NCBI RefSeq assembly: GCF_035944375.1 | Contig: NZ_DASZBE010000001.1 | Length of the DNA stretch: 64,000 nucleotides | From: Allobosea sp035944375 | GTDB lineage: Bacteria > Pseudomonadota > Alphaproteobacteria > Rhizobiales > Beijerinckiaceae | Reading direction: 5' to 3' (one strand) | In this document: one piece after another, positions 15,719-23,029 of the stretch | Position numbering within the stretch: position 1 is the first letter of the stretch | How the letters are laid out: each line of letters begins with the position of its first letter | Made by a program: the position numbers and the translations under genes | Notes under the pieces: generated by a model | Seen by the model: the letters and a program-made list of their open reading frames with translations, nothing else | Told to the model about the DNA's origin: nothing | Databases searched by the model: none

Positions 15719-17704
15719 TCAATCCCCGAGCACCACGACCTTCGCGCCCTCGGCCACCTGGGCCCCCGGCACGGCGCCGATCTCGCTGACCGTGCCGTCA
15801 CGCGGGGCGGTCAGGACATGCTCCATCTTCATCGCCTCGACGATGGCGAGCCGTTGCCCCTTCACCACAATGTCCCCCGCCGAGACGAACAGCGCGATCA
15901 GCTTGCCGTGCATCGGCGCCTTGATGACGCCGCCCGAACCCGCCGCCGCATCAAGATCGACGCTGAACGGATCGAACAGGGCAACAGCCGTCTGCCGGCC
16001 GCGATGCAGCGCCAGCCAGGTGCCGCGCTCGCCCTCGGCAAGGGAGATATCATGTTCGCCGTCGCCGATCTCATGCCCGGGCAGGCTGACGCGGGCGCCG
16101 TCCTCATGCCACTCGATCCGCGCCTCGACCCGCTCGCCATCGACCAGCAGCGGCAGCCCGAGCGCCGGGCGCGGCATCAGCGAGAAGGCATCCGCCACGA
16201 GCCAGGGCGAACGCGCTTCGCCATCGGCCCGCTCGGCCGCCTGCATCACCACCGCGACCTCCCGCTCCTCCTCGAGCTGGAGCGCCGCCGCCGCGACCGC
16301 CGCCGCATCGAGCGGCTGTGGCTCGGCCCCCAGCGCCGACATGTTGCGCTCGATGAAGCCGGTGTCAAAGGGCCCCTCGCGGAAGCCGGGAGCCTCCGTC
16401 AGCGCCTTGAGGAAGGCGAGATTGGTGCGGGGCCCCGCCACCACGGTTTCGCCCAGCGCCGCGCCCAGCCGGTCCAGCGCTTCGTCGCGCGTCGCGCCAT
16501 GGGCGATCACCTTGGCGATCATCGGATCGTAGAATGGGGTGACCGTGTCGCCGGCCTCGACGCCGGTGTCGATGCGGATGCCATCGCCTTCCGGGAATTG
16601 CAGCGCCCAGAGCTTGCCGGTCGAGGGCAGGAAGCCCTTCTCCGGATCCTCGGCATAGAGCCGTGCCTCGACGGCATGGCCGGTCGCGGTGACGTCGGCC
16701 TGGGTGAAGCCGAGAGGCTCGCCGGCGGCGACCTTCAACTGCAGTTCGACGAGATCGATCCCGGTGATCGCCTCCGTCACGGGATGCTCGACCTGAAGAC
16801 GGGTGTTCATCTCCATGAAATAGAAGCGGTCGGCGCGCAGGCCATCGCGCCCGTCGGCGATGAACTCGACCGTGCCGGCCCCGACATAGCCGACGGCCTT
16901 CGCCGCTTCGGTCGCGGCCTTGCCCATGGCGGCACGGACCTCATCCGTCATGCCCGGCGCCGGCGCTTCCTCGATCACCTTCTGATGGCGGCGCTGCAGC
17001 GAGCAGTCGCGCTCGAAGAGGTGGACGACATTGCCATGGCTGTCGCCGAAGACCTGGATTTCTACATGGCGCGGCGAGAGCACATATTTCTCGACCAGCA
17101 CGCGCCCGTCGCCGAAGGCGCTCTGGCCCTCACGCTGGGCGCTGGTCAGCGCATCGACGAAATCCTCCGGCCGATCGACCTTCTTCATGCCCTTGCCGCC
17201 GCCACCCGCGACCGCCTTGATCAGCACGGGGTAGCCGATGCGATCCGCCTCTCTTGCCAGGAAATCGACGCCCTGCTCGGCCCCATGATACCCCGGCACC
17301 ACCGGCACCTGCGCCGTCTCGACCAGGGCCTTGGCGGCGTCCTTCAATCCCATGGCCCGGATCGCGGAGGCCGGGGGCCCGACGAAGACGATGCCCGCCT
17401 GCGCGCAGGCCTCGGCGAAGTCGGCATTCTCGGAAAGAAAACCATAGCCCGGATGGATGCAGGCCGCGCCCGCCTCCTTGGCGACGGCGAGGATCTTGGC
17501 CGCGTCGAGATAGCTCTCGCGCGCCGGCGCCGGGCCGATCCGGTAGGCCTCATCGGCCATCTGCACGAAGAGCGCCTCCGCATCGGCGTCGGAGTAGACG
17601 GCGATGGTGCGCAGGCCGAGCCGCCTGGCCGTACGGATGACCCGGCAGGCGATCTCGCCGCGATTGGCGATCAGGATGGAGGGCAGCTTCTCGGCGATCG
17701 ACAT
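15719..17704 (-). CDS. mccA: Methylcrotonyl-CoA carboxylase alpha subunit (biotin carboxylase + BCCP)
   Basis: Biotin-dependent carboxylase subunit of 661 aa for leucine degradation. The biotin carboxylase domain (about 1-450) starts MSIAEKLPSILIANRGEIAC and has the ATP grasp KAVAGGGGKGMKKV, ERDCSLQRRHQKVIEE and the catalytic MNTRLQVEHPVTE. The C-terminal biotinyl domain carries EAMKMEH, with biotin on about K626. Assignment to MCC rather than PCC rests on similarity to alphaproteobacterial MccA, the presence of mccB and ivd nearby, and a separate pccA at 37 kb. I chose 17704; longer starts run into the neighbour. It is transcribed alone, convergent with the SDR gene. Confidence 0.88.
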   Translation of the reverse strand: MSIAEKLPSILIANRGEIACRVIRTARRLGLRTIAVYSDADAEALFVQMADEAYRIGPAPARESYLDAAKILAVAKEAGAACIHPGYGFLSENADFAEACAQAGIVFVGPPASAIRAMGLKDAAKALVETAQVPVVPGYHGAEQGVDFLAREADRIGYPVLIKAVAGGGGKGMKKVDRPEDFVDALTSAQREGQSAFGDGRVLVEKYVLSPRHVEIQVFGDSHGNVVHLFERDCSLQRRHQKVIEEAPAPGMTDEVRAAMGKAATEAAKAVGYVGAGTVEFIADGRDGLRADRFYFMEMNTRLQVEHPVTEAITGIDLVELQLKVAAGEPLGFTQADVTATGHAVEARLYAEDPEKGFLPSTGKLWALQFPEGDGIRIDTGVEAGDTVTPFYDPMIAKVIAHGATRDEALDRLGAALGETVVAGPRTNLAFLKALTEAPGFREGPFDTGFIERNMSALGAEPQPLDAAAVAAAALQLEEEREVAVVMQAAERADGEARSPWLVADAFSLMPRPALGLPLLVDGERVEARIEWHEDGARVSLPGHEIGDGEHDISLAEGERGTWLALHRGRQTAVALFDPFSVDLDAAAGSGGVIKAPMHGKLIALFVSAGDIVVKGQRLAIVEAMKMEHVLTAPRDGTVSEIGAVPGAQVAEGAKVVVLGD

Positions 17705-17744
17705 CGGCAACGTCCCGGACGGCATGGCGCGTGAGCGTGCCGCC

Positions 17745-17772
17745 TTTATAGCCCGGCTGCCGGGGCTGTCGC
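17745..17772 (-). promoter_or_regulatory. Possible mccA promoter
   Basis: On the minus strand TATAAA (17745-17750) is preceded at 16 bp by GCGACA (17767-17772), a 4/6 match to TTGACA. It would place the start of transcription about 30 bp ahead of the mccA ATG, inside the last codons of the upstream gene. Moderate match only. Confidence 0.4.
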
Positions 17773-18393
17773 CGCCTTGTTCTGCACAGGCGCCTCGGCA
17801 GGCTTCGGGCGGAGCGATCGCCAGATCGCCCAGCTCGCCTGGAAGCATAAGCCCGCGACGAAGAGATCGAAGAGATATTCCGGCCAGCGCACCGGGGCGA
17901 CGCGGGCCGCGAGCCCGAGCAGGGCGAAGCCCGTGGTCGAGATCACGTCGTTGCGCGAGGACAGCCAGGTCGCCTTGATCACCGGGTTGGCCTCCCCCCG
18001 GAAACGCCAGAGCACCGCGACGATCAGCACGGCGATGACGACCGCGCTGCCGGCGGAGAAGCCCAGCGCCCAGACCTCGATCGGCCGCGGTGTGATGATC
18101 TTGGCGGCGAGGTCGTAGAGCGTGTGCAGACCGGCCATCGCCATCACCGCGCCGATGGCGATGGCCGCCAGTCGCTCGGCCCGGGCATCGCGGCCGAAGA
18201 CGACCGCCGCCACGCCATAGAGCGCGACATCGTAGACCCAGTCGACGCCGTCCTTGAACAGCTGGGCATTGCCGACCGCCAGCGCCCAGGCGACCACGCC
18301 GCTGGCGAAGACGAGGATGCCGAGCGCGATGCCCCAGATGGTCAGTGTGTAGGCGCGGGCGACGCGCGGCGCGACGGCGATGGGTTCACTCAT
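17746..18393 (-). CDS. CDF-like cation transporter, membrane domain only
   Basis: Inner-membrane protein of 215 aa with about six helices, resembling the transmembrane part of cation diffusion facilitators. The TM2-like DWVYD (51-55) keeps both Asp of the CDF metal site. In the TM5-like SSRNDVIST (145-153) the Asp is kept, but the usual His four residues before it is Ser. The cytoplasmic metal-binding domain typical of YiiP is missing; the protein ends after a Pro/Ala tail. Transport of divalent metal is therefore uncertain. It lies 41 bp upstream of mccA on the same strand. Repeat A4 lies ahead of it. Confidence 0.72.
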   Translation of the reverse strand: MSEPIAVAPRVARAYTLTIWGIALGILVFASGVVAWALAVGNAQLFKDGVDWVYDVALYGVAAVVFGRDARAERLAAIAIGAVMAMAGLHTLYDLAAKIITPRPIEVWALGFSAGSAVVIAVLIVAVLWRFRGEANPVIKATWLSSRNDVISTTGFALLGLAARVAPVRWPEYLFDLFVAGLCFQASWAIWRSLRPKPAEAPVQNKAATAPAAGL

Positions 18394-18407
18394 GCGTGTC
18401 TACCAGC

Positions 18408-18487
18408 GCGTCATTCTCGGGCGCAGCGAAGCGCGGACCCGAGAATCTCGTCGAAGAGATGCTCGGGTCAAGCCCGAGCATGACGCG
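18408..18487. repeat. Palindromic intergenic element, family A, copy A4 (inverted)
   Basis: Reads GCGTCATTCTCGGGCGCAGC...GCTCGGGTCAAGCCCGAGCATGACGCG, that is, copy A3 in the opposite orientation. It lies between an SDR stop (18494) and the CDF-like start (18393), both on the minus strand. It is thus immediately 3' of the SDR gene. Confidence 0.88.
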
Positions 18488-18493
18488 CCTTCG

Positions 18494-19270
18494 TCACCCG
18501 CGCCCGACGAACGGCGCGGTCGTCGCCATCACCGTGACGAAGAGCACATTCGCTTCCGGCGGCAGGCTCGCCATGTGCAGGACGGTCGTCGCGACATTGT
18601 CGACGTCCATGACGGCCTCGACCTTGATCGAGCCATCCGCCTGCGGCACGCCGGTCGTCATCTTGCGGGCCATCTCGGTCAGCGCATTGCCGATATCGAC
18701 CTGGCCGACGGCGATGCCGTATTTGCGGCCGTCGAGCGAAGCCGTCTTGGTCAGGCCGGTGATGGCGTGCTTGGTCGCCGTGTAGGCGACCGAGTTCGGC
18801 CGCGGCGCATGGGCCGAGATCGAGCCGTTGTTGATGATGCGGCCGCCCTGGGGCACCTGGTCGCGCATCGCCTTGAAGGCCTCCTGCGTGCACAGGAACG
18901 GGCCGGTCAGGTTCGTGTCGACCACCTTCTGCCAGTCCTCCAGCGAAAGGTCTTCCAGCATGATGCCGCCCGGCGCGTTGACGCCGGCATTGTTGAACAG
19001 CACGTCGACCCGGCCGAAGGCGGCCGTCGTCTTGGCGAACAGCGCCTGCACCGAGGCCTTGTCGGTGACGTCGGTCGGCACCGCCAGCGCCCGCTCCGAC
19101 GCGACGCCCGACAGCGCGATCGTTTCCTCGAGCGCATCGGCACGGCGACCGGCCAGCACGGTGCGGTAGCCGTCCTTCAGGAAGGCGAGCGCCACCGCCC
19201 GCCCGACGCCCGATCCGGCTCCGGTGATGATGGCGACCTTGTCATGGGCGGGCGTGCTGGCGGCGGGCAT
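18494..19270 (-). CDS. Short-chain dehydrogenase/reductase
   Basis: NAD(P)-dependent oxidoreductase of 258 aa. It has TGAGSGVG as cofactor loop, NNAGVNAPGG, the catalytic Ser in NNGSISAHAPRP and the Tyr-Lys in YTATKHAITG. AGRRADALEE after the second strand suggests NADP(H) preference (inference). The ATG at 19270 gives MPAASTPAHDK; an upstream start at 19309 would add MKRLNRQETRGFA. The C-terminal LFVTVMATTAPFVGRG is like other SDRs that use small ketones or alcohols, but the substrate is unknown. It ends at repeat A4. Confidence 0.9.
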   Translation of the reverse strand: MPAASTPAHDKVAIITGAGSGVGRAVALAFLKDGYRTVLAGRRADALEETIALSGVASERALAVPTDVTDKASVQALFAKTTAAFGRVDVLFNNAGVNAPGGIMLEDLSLEDWQKVVDTNLTGPFLCTQEAFKAMRDQVPQGGRIINNGSISAHAPRPNSVAYTATKHAITGLTKTASLDGRKYGIAVGQVDIGNALTEMARKMTTGVPQADGSIKVEAVMDVDNVATTVLHMASLPPEANVLFVTVMATTAPFVGRG

Positions 19271-19403
19271 GGCGAATCCTCTGGTTTCTTGCCGGTTCAA
19301 CCGTTTCAAATCCGGTGGGCGCCAGCATAGCAGCGTGCTGCATACAGGGAACTGCGATTCGCGCAGGCACCTTGCGCGGCCAGGGCGCGCGGCCCGCGTT
19401 GCC

Positions 19404-21362
19404 CTATCCCGCGATCGCCTGCTTGGGATCGAGCCAGGGGCAGTTCACCGCGGTCTGCGGCTGCTCGACGGGGCGGCCGACGAGGTAGCCCTGGAAGGAA
19501 TCGATGCCGAGCGACAAAAGGGCCGCCGCCTGCGCCTCGGTCTCCACCCCCTCGGCCACGATCTGCAGGTCGAAGCGCCTTGCGATCAGCGCGGCGCCCT
19601 CGATCACCGAGCGCGAACGACCGTCGATGTCGGCGATGAAGGACTTGTCGATCTTGATCTGCCGCATCGGGAAATCGCGCAGCCGCGCCAGCGACGAATA
19701 GCCCGTGCCGAAATCGTCGACGGCGAGGCAGATCCCGAGGACGTCGAGCTGCGTCAGCACCGCGAGGATCTGTGCGTCGTCGGCCGGGAGGAAGACCGAT
19801 TCGGTGACCTCCAGATGCAGCCACTTCGCCGCGAGTTGATGACGATCGAGCGCATGGCGGACGATGTCGACGAATTCGGGCTGGGAGAGCTGCCGCACCG
19901 AGCAGTTGACCGCGACGGCGGCACGGACGCCGCCGCCCTGCCAGCGTGACGCCGCCGCACAGGCCCGGTCCAGCACCCAGGCCCCGAGCATCGCGATCTG
20001 GTTGCTTTCCTCGGCGATGGGGATGAACTCGTCGGGGGCAAGGGTACCCAGCGTCGGATGGTTCCAGCGCAGCAGCGCCTCGAAGCCATGCAGGTCCCCC
20101 GTCGCAGCCGCGACGATGGGCTGGAAGGCCAGCCAGAACTGATCCTGCTTCAGCCCCGGCGCGATGTCGTCGGCGATGCGCTCCCGGCGCTGCAGGGCGA
20201 CCGCGAGCGAATGGTCGTAGCGCAGCGGCGAGGCGCAGTTCTGCCGCTTGGCCTCGGCCGCCGCGAGATCGGCCGCCCAGATCAATTCCTCGAGGCTCTG
20301 CCCGTCGGCCGGGCTGCGGGCGACGCCGATGCTGGCCCCGACGTCGAGCGTCTGCCCGTAGAAGACGAAGGCAGTGCGGAACAGGCTTTCGAGCTCCTGC
20401 TCGACCGACGCCTCGCCGAGTGAACCCGGCATCACCACCACGAGTTCGTCACCGCCCCAGCGCGCGATCATCGCCTCCTTGGGCAGACGGGTCAGGAGGC
20501 GCGTCGCGACCTCCCGCAGCACATAGTCGCCCGCCTCGTGGCCGAGCGTGTCGTTGATCCGCTTGAAGCGGTTCAGATCGAGAAAATAGGCGCGCATGGG
20601 CTCGCCGGCGGCGATCCGCTCGAACTGTTCGGTCAGGCCGCGGCGGTTGAGGAGGCCCGTGAGCAGATCGTGAGAGGCCTGGTGCTCGAGCGTCTCGGTG
20701 CGCTCGCGCACCTTGTTTTCCAGCGTCTGGTTGGCGTCCAGGATCTCCGCCATCAGCTCGTTGTTGCGCTGCCCGAGCTGGACCGACTGCAGCAGCAGCA
20801 CGCGATTGGCGCGATGCCCGACGATCATCACGCCCGCAAAGATCAGCCCCAGGACGCCGATCACCGATTCCTGCCCCGGCAGCGTCATCAGGCGCACGGA
20901 TCCGGGAACCATCAGCAGGGCGATGTAGAGTGGCCCGATCCGGCCCAAGGGCGCCAGGATGCCGACGGCACCGGCCGCCATGCCGGCGAAGACGATACTG
21001 GCACTGTAGCGGACCAGCGGGTCCGGCGTGGTGAGCAGCAGCCAGGCCAGGACGGCCCAGCAGCCTGCCGAGGCCAGCATGCCGAGCCCTGCGGTCAGGA
21101 TCTGGCGTTGCGGCGGGATCGTGTCCCGCGGCGCGGTCCCCGCAGTGTGATGGATGACGATCCGCACAAGCGACACGGCCGCCACGAAGGCGAGCCACCA
21201 CCACACCCACGAGATGCCGGCGGACCACGCCAGCAGGGTGACCGCCAGCGCCGCCGCGAAATTCACGAAGAGCGACGGCAGATAGTTGCGGCGAACGATC
21301 GGGAGAAGCGCGGCGGCCAGCTGACCCGACGGTTGCGAGGGCGCGGGGGGATACGAAGTCAA
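19404..21362 (-). CDS. Membrane GGDEF-EAL cyclic-di-GMP protein
   Basis: Bifunctional c-di-GMP protein of 652 aa in the inner membrane. About six hydrophobic helices lie between residues 30 and 185, followed by a short coiled linker (195-228). The GGDEF domain (228-390) has GGDEL at 303-307, an accepted active variant. The inhibitory RxxD I-site is absent (the position reads PKEA). The EAL domain (about 398-640) has FEALLRW (428), EVTES, VDDFGTGYSSL, IKIDKSFI and VAEGVETEAQ, all the residues needed for metal binding and hydrolysis. Both activities are possible; the EAL side looks fully intact. It is monocistronic. Confidence 0.93.
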   Translation of the reverse strand: MTSYPPAPSQPSGQLAAALLPIVRRNYLPSLFVNFAAALAVTLLAWSAGISWVWWWLAFVAAVSLVRIVIHHTAGTAPRDTIPPQRQILTAGLGMLASAGCWAVLAWLLLTTPDPLVRYSASIVFAGMAAGAVGILAPLGRIGPLYIALLMVPGSVRLMTLPGQESVIGVLGLIFAGVMIVGHRANRVLLLQSVQLGQRNNELMAEILDANQTLENKVRERTETLEHQASHDLLTGLLNRRGLTEQFERIAAGEPMRAYFLDLNRFKRINDTLGHEAGDYVLREVATRLLTRLPKEAMIARWGGDELVVVMPGSLGEASVEQELESLFRTAFVFYGQTLDVGASIGVARSPADGQSLEELIWAADLAAAEAKRQNCASPLRYDHSLAVALQRRERIADDIAPGLKQDQFWLAFQPIVAAATGDLHGFEALLRWNHPTLGTLAPDEFIPIAEESNQIAMLGAWVLDRACAAASRWQGGGVRAAVAVNCSVRQLSQPEFVDIVRHALDRHQLAAKWLHLEVTESVFLPADDAQILAVLTQLDVLGICLAVDDFGTGYSSLARLRDFPMRQIKIDKSFIADIDGRSRSVIEGAALIARRFDLQIVAEGVETEAQAAALLSLGIDSFQGYLVGRPVEQPQTAVNCPWLDPKQAIAG

Positions 21363-21467
21363 CCGGCTCGTCCAGTCATGAGAGACTCACAAGTGCGTGT
21401 CACCCATACACGACAATCGGTATCCAAACGTAAATATCGCGCAATGAATGGCGGAGGGGCTGCGACG

Positions 21468-21845
21468 CTACTGCGCCGGAGTCCAGTTCACGGTCTTGCA
21501 GAGGACGCCGATGATGCAGCCGCGCGTCGAGAGGCCGTCGGGCTTCACCGTCAGCGTCATCGCGAAGCGGCGGTTGCGCTTGGGGTCGAAGGCCTCGCCC
21601 TTCAGGCTGTCGGCGCCCTCGGGCTTCAGCGTCAGCACCAGCCGGTCGCCGACCTCCTCGCCGCCGCTCGTATCCTTGATCCAGACATTGGTCGCGCAGA
21701 TGTTGCTGCCGCAGGGCGCGATCCGCACGCGCGCATTGCCGTCGTCGCGCAACCAGACGCCGCTCGGATCGGTGCTGTTGGCCAGCGCCGGCAGCGCCGG
21801 GGTGATCGACAGGCCAAGGACGATCAGCATGGTGTTCAGCTTCAT
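21468..21845 (-). CDS. DUF2147 family secreted protein
   Basis: Periplasmic or outer-surface protein of 125 aa. The signal peptide MKLNTMLIVLGLSITPALPALA ends about residue 22. The mature domain begins with STDPSGVWLRDDGNARVRIAPCG and has paired Cys (CGSNIC; CIIGVLC), typical of DUF2147, a beta-barrel-like family of unknown function found in many alphaproteobacteria. The ATG at 21845 follows a run with GGAGAGAAGCC, a plausible Shine-Dalgarno. Longer upstream readings are not family-like. It is divergent from the DUF2177 gene with about 125 bp between starts. Confidence 0.85.
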   Translation of the reverse strand: MKLNTMLIVLGLSITPALPALANSTDPSGVWLRDDGNARVRIAPCGSNICATNVWIKDTSGGEEVGDRLVLTLKPEGADSLKGEAFDPKRNRRFAMTLTVKPDGLSTRGCIIGVLCKTVNWTPAQ

Positions 21846-21971
21846 GGCTTCTCTCCAGTCGGTTCGGTGCCGGATACGCAGCCGGGTCGCGGCTGGTTTC
21901 ACGATCACGCGGAATGTGATCCCGCCGGCATCGGGGGGCGTACCCTCCCGACAGCAACCCGGAGAGCCCTC

Positions 21972-22373
21972 TTGAAAACCCTCCTGACGGCCTATGCCGC
22001 CGCCGCCCTCGCCTTCCTCGCCGTCGATGCGGTCTGGCTCTCGACCATGGCCAACCTGATGTACCGGCCGCTGCTGGGCGATCTGCTGGCGCCGAGCTTC
22101 CGGCTGGCGCCCGCCGTGGTCTTCTATGTGATCTACATCGCCGGCATCGTCTTCTTCGCGATCCGCCCGGCCCTGGCGACCGGCCGCCTGGCGACGGCGG
22201 CGCTGCATGGCGCAGCGCTCGGCTTCGTCGCCTACGGCACCTATGACCTCACCAACCATGCGACGCTGCGTGACTGGCCGGCGATCATCACCGTCGCAGA
22301 CATGATCTGGGGCACGGTGCTGACGGCGAGCGCCTCAGTCGCGGGCTTTGCCGCCGCCCGGCGCTTTGGCTGA
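21972..22373 (+). CDS. DUF2177 family membrane protein (TTG start)
   Basis: Inner-membrane protein of 133 aa with four helices. It begins with TTG at 21972 (LKTLLTAYAAAALAFLAVDAVWL), with GGAGAG six bases upstream and no better ATG. VDAVWLSTMANLMYRPLLGDLL and GFVAYGTYDLTNHATLRDWP are typical for DUF2177, a family with no assigned role. Its last 39 bp (22335-22373) overlap the end of the convergent six-helix protein gene, so both C-termini are encoded by the same DNA. Confidence 0.85.
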   Translation: MKTLLTAYAAAALAFLAVDAVWLSTMANLMYRPLLGDLLAPSFRLAPAVVFYVIYIAGIVFFAIRPALATGRLATAALHGAALGFVAYGTYDLTNHATLRDWPAIITVADMIWGTVLTASASVAGFAAARRFG

Positions 22374-22952
22374 GGCGGCGGTCTCCGCCTCAGCCAGAAG
22401 GGTCGAGAAGGAGAGCGCGGTGAAGGCGGTCAGCCCTCCCGCGCTCATCATGTTGAGGCGCAGCAGCGCGACATATTCCGCCTCGCTGTAGAGATGGAAC
22501 GGCGCGCCATAGGCGCCGTGGAACAGGGCATAGGCCAGGAAGCAGACAGCAGCGAGCGGATAGGCCGCGATCCAGCGCTCATGCGGCCGGAAGATCAGCA
22601 GCGCCAGAACCGCACAGGGCACGAGGAAGATCTCGACGCCCGAGGCGACGCCGAAGACCTTGGCCGAGAGCAGCGTGTTGGCGATCCCGGCGATCGGCAG
22701 CATCGCCCGCCCGATCAGCGTGTTCCAGCGCGACAGCGCCGGCACCGCCAGGAAGAACGGCGTCGACAGGAAGGTCCAGGCCGTGGGGCCGATGTCGGGG
22801 CCGACCGTCCAGTAGAAATACAGCGGGTAGAAGGGCTGGTTGGAGGCGACCAGCAGCGCGAAGAAGTTAGCGGTGGCGACGCGCGGATCGGGATGATGCG
22901 CATAGACCTTGAGCGCGGCCATGACGTCCTGGAACCGGGCGATGAGGGACAT
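22335..22952 (-). CDS. Six-helix membrane protein of unknown function
   Basis: Hypothetical inner-membrane protein of 205 aa with six predicted helices (about 27-51, 56-76, 81-101, 105-121, 129-149 and 166-188) and a short charged C-terminal tail. Conserved-looking polar motifs in the first loop (ASNQPFYPLYFYWTVGPDIGP) could form a ligand site. The topology recalls membrane sensor modules found ahead of cyclase or GGDEF domains, but no output domain is attached. It overlaps the DUF2177 gene tail-to-tail by 39 bp. It starts MSLIARFQDVMAAL at 22952. I do not recognise the family. Confidence 0.7.
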   Translation of the reverse strand: MSLIARFQDVMAALKVYAHHPDPRVATANFFALLVASNQPFYPLYFYWTVGPDIGPTAWTFLSTPFFLAVPALSRWNTLIGRAMLPIAGIANTLLSAKVFGVASGVEIFLVPCAVLALLIFRPHERWIAAYPLAAVCFLAYALFHGAYGAPFHLYSEAEYVALLRLNMMSAGGLTAFTALSFSTLLAEAETAASAKAPGGGKARD

Positions 22953-23029
22953 GTTCTGCAGCTTCGTGCGAGGGGCGATGCCGCATCTACGCCCCCCGCC
23001 GCGGCTTGGGTCACAGCCTCAGGCGTTGC

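Noticed and set aside
15719..17704. Propionyl-CoA carboxylase identity for the carboxylase at 15.7 kb
   Set aside because: A separate PccA-like protein is present at 37 kb, and mccB and ivd are near; MccA is the better call, though domain order alone cannot prove it.
15818..17734. A 638-residue plus-strand open frame opposite mccA, and similar ones at 37342-39204 and 52624-53883
   Set aside because: These run antisense to well-recognised genes (mccA, pccA, secY), have low-complexity Arg/Ala/Asp-rich translations and no family motifs. They result from the high GC content.
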